NCBI GenBank assembly: GCA_963933195.1
Contig: CAWVUS010000099.1
Span: 1-16,550, forward strand
Reading direction: 5' to 3'
From: UBA8437 sp963933195
Lineage (GTDB): Bacteria; Planctomycetota; Planctomycetia; Planctomycetales; Planctomycetaceae
DNA: 16,550 nt
Part shown: positions 14,202 through 16,550 of the stretch, piece after piece
Layout: each line of letters opens with the position of its first letter
Numbering within the stretch: the stretch's first letter is position 1
Position numbers and translations under genes: made by a program
The notes under the pieces: generated by a model
The model's database searches: none
Seen by the model: only the letters and a program-made list of their open reading frames with translations
Told to the model about the DNA's origin: nothing

Positions 14202-15962
14202 ATGACTACGCGTGTTCGTGTGCATGGGATCGGCCTGTTGGGACTGGCGTTGTTGCTGGCCCCTGGCGTCGTCGGTGCTGGCGAGATCACTCGTGTCCGG
14301 TTGTCCGGGCCCCGGCAAGTGGTCGATGGATGGACTCGAACCAATGGCGAGGCGTCATTCAAGTCGGGGACTCTCCTGGCTAATGGGTCTGCCTGGACGG
14401 CTTATGACAACGTTCTGGTGCGTTTCGATCTGTCACGGGTCGACCCGTTGCGTCATGCCAGGATCAAGAAGGCGGTACTCAAGCTGCACGTATTGTCGGT
14501 CCAGTCGCCGGCCAAGGGTCAGGCGCGACGTCCGCTGCGGGTGGGGGCAGTGACGGTGCCGTGGACCATCGCGGCAAAATACAACACTCCGGATGGGACG
14601 AAGCGGGCCTGGCCGGTCAGGCAGCAGCATCCGAACATGGCTTACGCCGTCCGCGATTCGCTCGTTGTGTCCCGGCAGGTGTCCCGGGAGGGGAAGTTGG
14701 AGATCGATGTGACCTCCCTGGTGGAGAGATGGCTGTACCAGGGGATGGAGAATCGTGGCCTGTTGCTGACGGCCAGCCCCCCGGTATTCGGGCGTCCCGA
14801 CCTTGGGTCGTGGCGATTGGAGTTTGCTTCGAGCGAAGACAAGCAGGGCCGAGGGCCAACACTGTTGATCGATTTTGAAGGGGCTCCTCCGAAACCGGAC
14901 ACCGCTGCCCGGCGTTCGCTGGCGGTGTACCCCTCGGCCGCGTTGGCTCCCATCCGTTACCCCTACTACGTCGCTTACTACAACGTTCCGTCACGTGAGA
15001 CGTGGAAACAACTCCCCAATGTCAGCCTGACCACCTACAGCGGTGATAGCCGTTGGCTGCATGGTCGTGGAGTCGTGAGCCTGGCCTGGGCAGAGGGCGG
15101 CCCGGCCAAGTGGCTTCCCGACAGGGCTGCATGGCTTAGTTATTACACCGGTATCGCGAAGGTCGCTCCGGTCGGGTTCTGTGGCCACGAGTCCAACCTG
15201 ACCGGCCAGCAGACCGAGTGGCTGGTGGCAGCCTTCAAGGAAGCCAAGCGAACATATCCCAACCGCCTGTTGGCCTATTACTACCGTGGGGAACCGCACA
15301 TGGCCGAGGCGGCTGGCAAGGGCCACATCGACTTGTTGATCCAGGAGGGATACCTGAGTGTGCACAAGCAGTTTCCTCGACATTTCGCGATTGGTTTCAA
15401 AGGTGTCAAAGCGCGGATCGACGTCGCGAGGAAACACAAAGCCCTTTCACGGCAGATCGTAATGCTTGGTCACATCTGTGGGCTGGACGAGTACCACAAG
15501 GGACGAGAATTGACGGCAGAACTGCTGGATCGTCGGATTGGAGAACTCAGACAGTACGCTCCGGAAATGCCGGGGATTGGTTTCTATGGGGCGGGGCCGG
15601 ATCCGGAACGGGCCGTGATGTGTGACAGACTGGTGCACAAACATTTTGTTGCCGTGGCTCCCGACGTCGAACTGGTTCACCCGACTTTCGGACAGGAGTT
15701 GTCGACACCGCACGTGACCTTGTCCGCCTCGGCGAAAGCTCGCGGTAAACGGAAGGTCGTCCGTTACCGGTGGTTTATCGACAATCGGTGGGTGGCCGAG
15801 ACACCGAAGCCCGACTGGATCTGGGATCTGAGAGGCGAAGAGGCCGGCACACATGTTGTCAGCGTGCACGCGATCGACGACTCGTGGAACCGCGCTGCTT
15901 CACAGGTGTCTGTCCGCGTGATGGGTCACCAGGTCGGCCGGGTCACGAAGGCATCGCGATAG
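14202..15962 (+). CDS. Secreted DNRLRE-domain / TIM-barrel-like / Ig-like protein
   Basis: The product is 586 residues. A signal peptide covers about 1-26 (VHGIGLLGLALLLAPGVVGA). Residues ~28-225 form a DNRLRE-type beta-sandwich (CBM96-related): conserved points are NVLVRFDLSRVDP (70-82), KAVLKLHVL (90-98), EIDVTSLVERWLYQGMENRGLLL (167-189) and WRLEFASSED (204-213). Residues ~250-482 are barrel-like: YPYYVAYYNV, VAPVGFCGHESN (321-332), FKEAKRTYPNRLLAYYYRGEP (345-365), HIDLLIQEGYL (375-385), IVMLGHICGLDEY (419-431) and PEMPGIGFYGAGPDPE (454-469). E330, E364, E382 and D429/E430 are candidate acidic residues. Residues ~490-575 form an Ig-like domain (RYRWFIDNRWVAE, HVVSVHAIDDSWN). DNRLRE domains commonly bind polysaccharide at the cell surface, so a carbohydrate-related extracellular role is inferred. 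It is divergent from the similar protein at 12443-13861. Confidence 0.8.
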   Translation: MTTRVRVHGIGLLGLALLLAPGVVGAGEITRVRLSGPRQVVDGWTRTNGEASFKSGTLLANGSAWTAYDNVLVRFDLSRVDPLRHARIKKAVLKLHVLSVQSPAKGQARRPLRVGAVTVPWTIAAKYNTPDGTKRAWPVRQQHPNMAYAVRDSLVVSRQVSREGKLEIDVTSLVERWLYQGMENRGLLLTASPPVFGRPDLGSWRLEFASSEDKQGRGPTLLIDFEGAPPKPDTAARRSLAVYPSAALAPIRYPYYVAYYNVPSRETWKQLPNVSLTTYSGDSRWLHGRGVVSLAWAEGGPAKWLPDRAAWLSYYTGIAKVAPVGFCGHESNLTGQQTEWLVAAFKEAKRTYPNRLLAYYYRGEPHMAEAAGKGHIDLLIQEGYLSVHKQFPRHFAIGFKGVKARIDVARKHKALSRQIVMLGHICGLDEYHKGRELTAELLDRRIGELRQYAPEMPGIGFYGAGPDPERAVMCDRLVHKHFVAVAPDVELVHPTFGQELSTPHVTLSASAKARGKRKVVRYRWFIDNRWVAETPKPDWIWDLRGEEAGTHVVSVHAIDDSWNRAASQVSVRVMGHQVGRVTKASR

Positions 15963-16003
15963 GCTGGAGGCCACAATAGTACTTTCGATTTGAACTCTCT
16001 GGT

Positions 16004-16009
16004 GGAGGG
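16004..16009 (+). promoter_or_regulatory. Ribosome binding site supporting a TTG start at 16017
   Basis: GGAGGG lies 7 bases before TTG 16017. It is the best Shine-Dalgarno near this frame and sets the start of the last gene. Confidence 0.6.
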
Positions 16010-16016
16010 CACATCG

Positions 16017-16550
16017 TTGCGACACTTAGTTTTTGGGATACTGGGTGGTTTCTTTGTCGGCGGCCTTGTTCTGTTGACGGCTAGCATTGCCTTTTTTGAT
16101 GGGATCAAGTCGTTTGACTGGTGTCCCGACAACCGATGGCAAGTCGGATGGCGGGCGGCACTCATTGGTGGTGTTGGTGGCAGCTTCGTTGGAATCTTTG
16201 TCGGCTGGCTACGTTTTCGACGTCACCAGGGACTCAGGAGGCTAGCGTACATAGAGTCGGCCGAGTTCATCGAAAAAACCGATGACCGTCTTGTCGAGCA
16301 AGTGAAGACACTGCTTGGAAAAACGGGTGCTGCTTCACTTCGAGACGCTATGAAGCAGGTGGACGCGGACGGTCATGCGTCAAGCTGGGTGGGAGACTTG
16401 TTAGAGGATGACGGCGGGGAAGATCGAAACGTGAATCGAAGGACGATTGCCGTCTTTCACCGGCCGGGGTTGTCATTGCCACAGTTCATTTTGCAGCCGA
16501 AACGGTGGACGTTGGAACTCGGCGCAGCGTTGATCGGCCTGGAGGAAGTT
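16017..16550 (+). CDS. Two-helix membrane protein of unknown function (3' partial)
   Basis: The frame is open from TTG 16017 to the right edge, giving 178 residues with no stop, so the C-terminus is outside the window. Two hydrophobic stretches rich in glycine are present: about residues 4-27 (LVFGILGGFFVGGLVLLTASIAFF) and 47-65 (AALIGGVGGSFVGIFVGWL). They are joined by a short loop with tryptophans (FDWCPDNRWQVGW) and followed by a basic stop-transfer segment RFRRHQGLRR. After about residue 76 the chain is soluble and charged, with amphipathic helices (IESAEFIEKTDDRLVEQVKTLL) and an acidic patch LLEDDGGEDR. I recognise no family. The clean frame, good ribosome binding site and clear hairpin-plus-cytoplasmic-tail layout support a real gene. 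It follows the DNRLRE gene by 54 bp and could share its transcript. Confidence 0.7.
   Translation, partial: MRHLVFGILGGFFVGGLVLLTASIAFFDGIKSFDWCPDNRWQVGWRAALIGGVGGSFVGIFVGWLRFRRHQGLRRLAYIESAEFIEKTDDRLVEQVKTLLGKTGAASLRDAMKQVDADGHASSWVGDLLEDDGGEDRNVNRRTIAVFHRPGLSLPQFILQPKRWTLELGAALIGLEEV

Overview
The window looks like chromosomal DNA from a member of the Planctomycetota. The composition is GC-rich, Shine-Dalgarno sequences are sparse, and GTG and TTG starts occur. Several protein families are typical of the phylum: a WD40 tail fused to a giant Ala/Lys coiled coil, RoxA-like di-haem cytochromes with CXXCH motifs, PIG-L deacetylases, and secreted propeller and TIM-barrel proteins of unknown function. 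This assignment rests on recognising families by eye, not on a search. I saw no rRNA, tRNA, CRISPR array, insertion sequence or prophage gene.

Layout. Positions 2-1519 (+) hold the 3' part of a WD40/coiled-coil protein. A phosphoglucosamine/phosphomannomutase-family enzyme follows at 1551-2897 (+). It converges on a compact minus-strand operon read from 7091 down to 2920: PIG-L deacetylase, YjhG/YagF-type sugar-acid dehydratase, then a secreted di-haem cytochrome c. The first two genes overlap by one base and the last two are 3 bp apart. A 154-bp divergent region with a perfect TATAAT separates this operon from nadA (quinolinate synthase, 7246-8238, +). After nadA come a secreted alpha/beta-hydrolase (8456-9541, +) and a dihydroorotate-dehydrogenase-like flavoprotein (9593-10696, +).

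The right third is a block of secreted, carbohydrate-enzyme-like proteins. Two minus-strand genes (13861 to 10774) encode a TIM-barrel-like protein with a C-terminal binding module and a five-bladed-propeller, GH32/GH43-like protein. Divergent from them is a DNRLRE/TIM-barrel/Ig-like protein (14202-15962, +), whose middle domain looks like a distant relative of the TIM-barrel protein across the 340-bp spacer. The window ends inside a two-helix membrane protein that starts with TTG at 16017.

How the genes may work together. NadA and the mutase are housekeeping enzymes of NAD and amino-sugar/envelope metabolism. The deacetylase, dehydratase and cytochrome operon is most simply read as a catabolic unit for an acylated or amino sugar acid, or another polyhydroxy acid, but its substrate cannot be read from the sequence. 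The three secreted proteins at the right probably act on, bind or sense polysaccharide outside the cytoplasm. I see no known defence or mobile system. The least described parts are the deacetylase-dehydratase-cytochrome operon and the divergent pair of TIM-barrel proteins.
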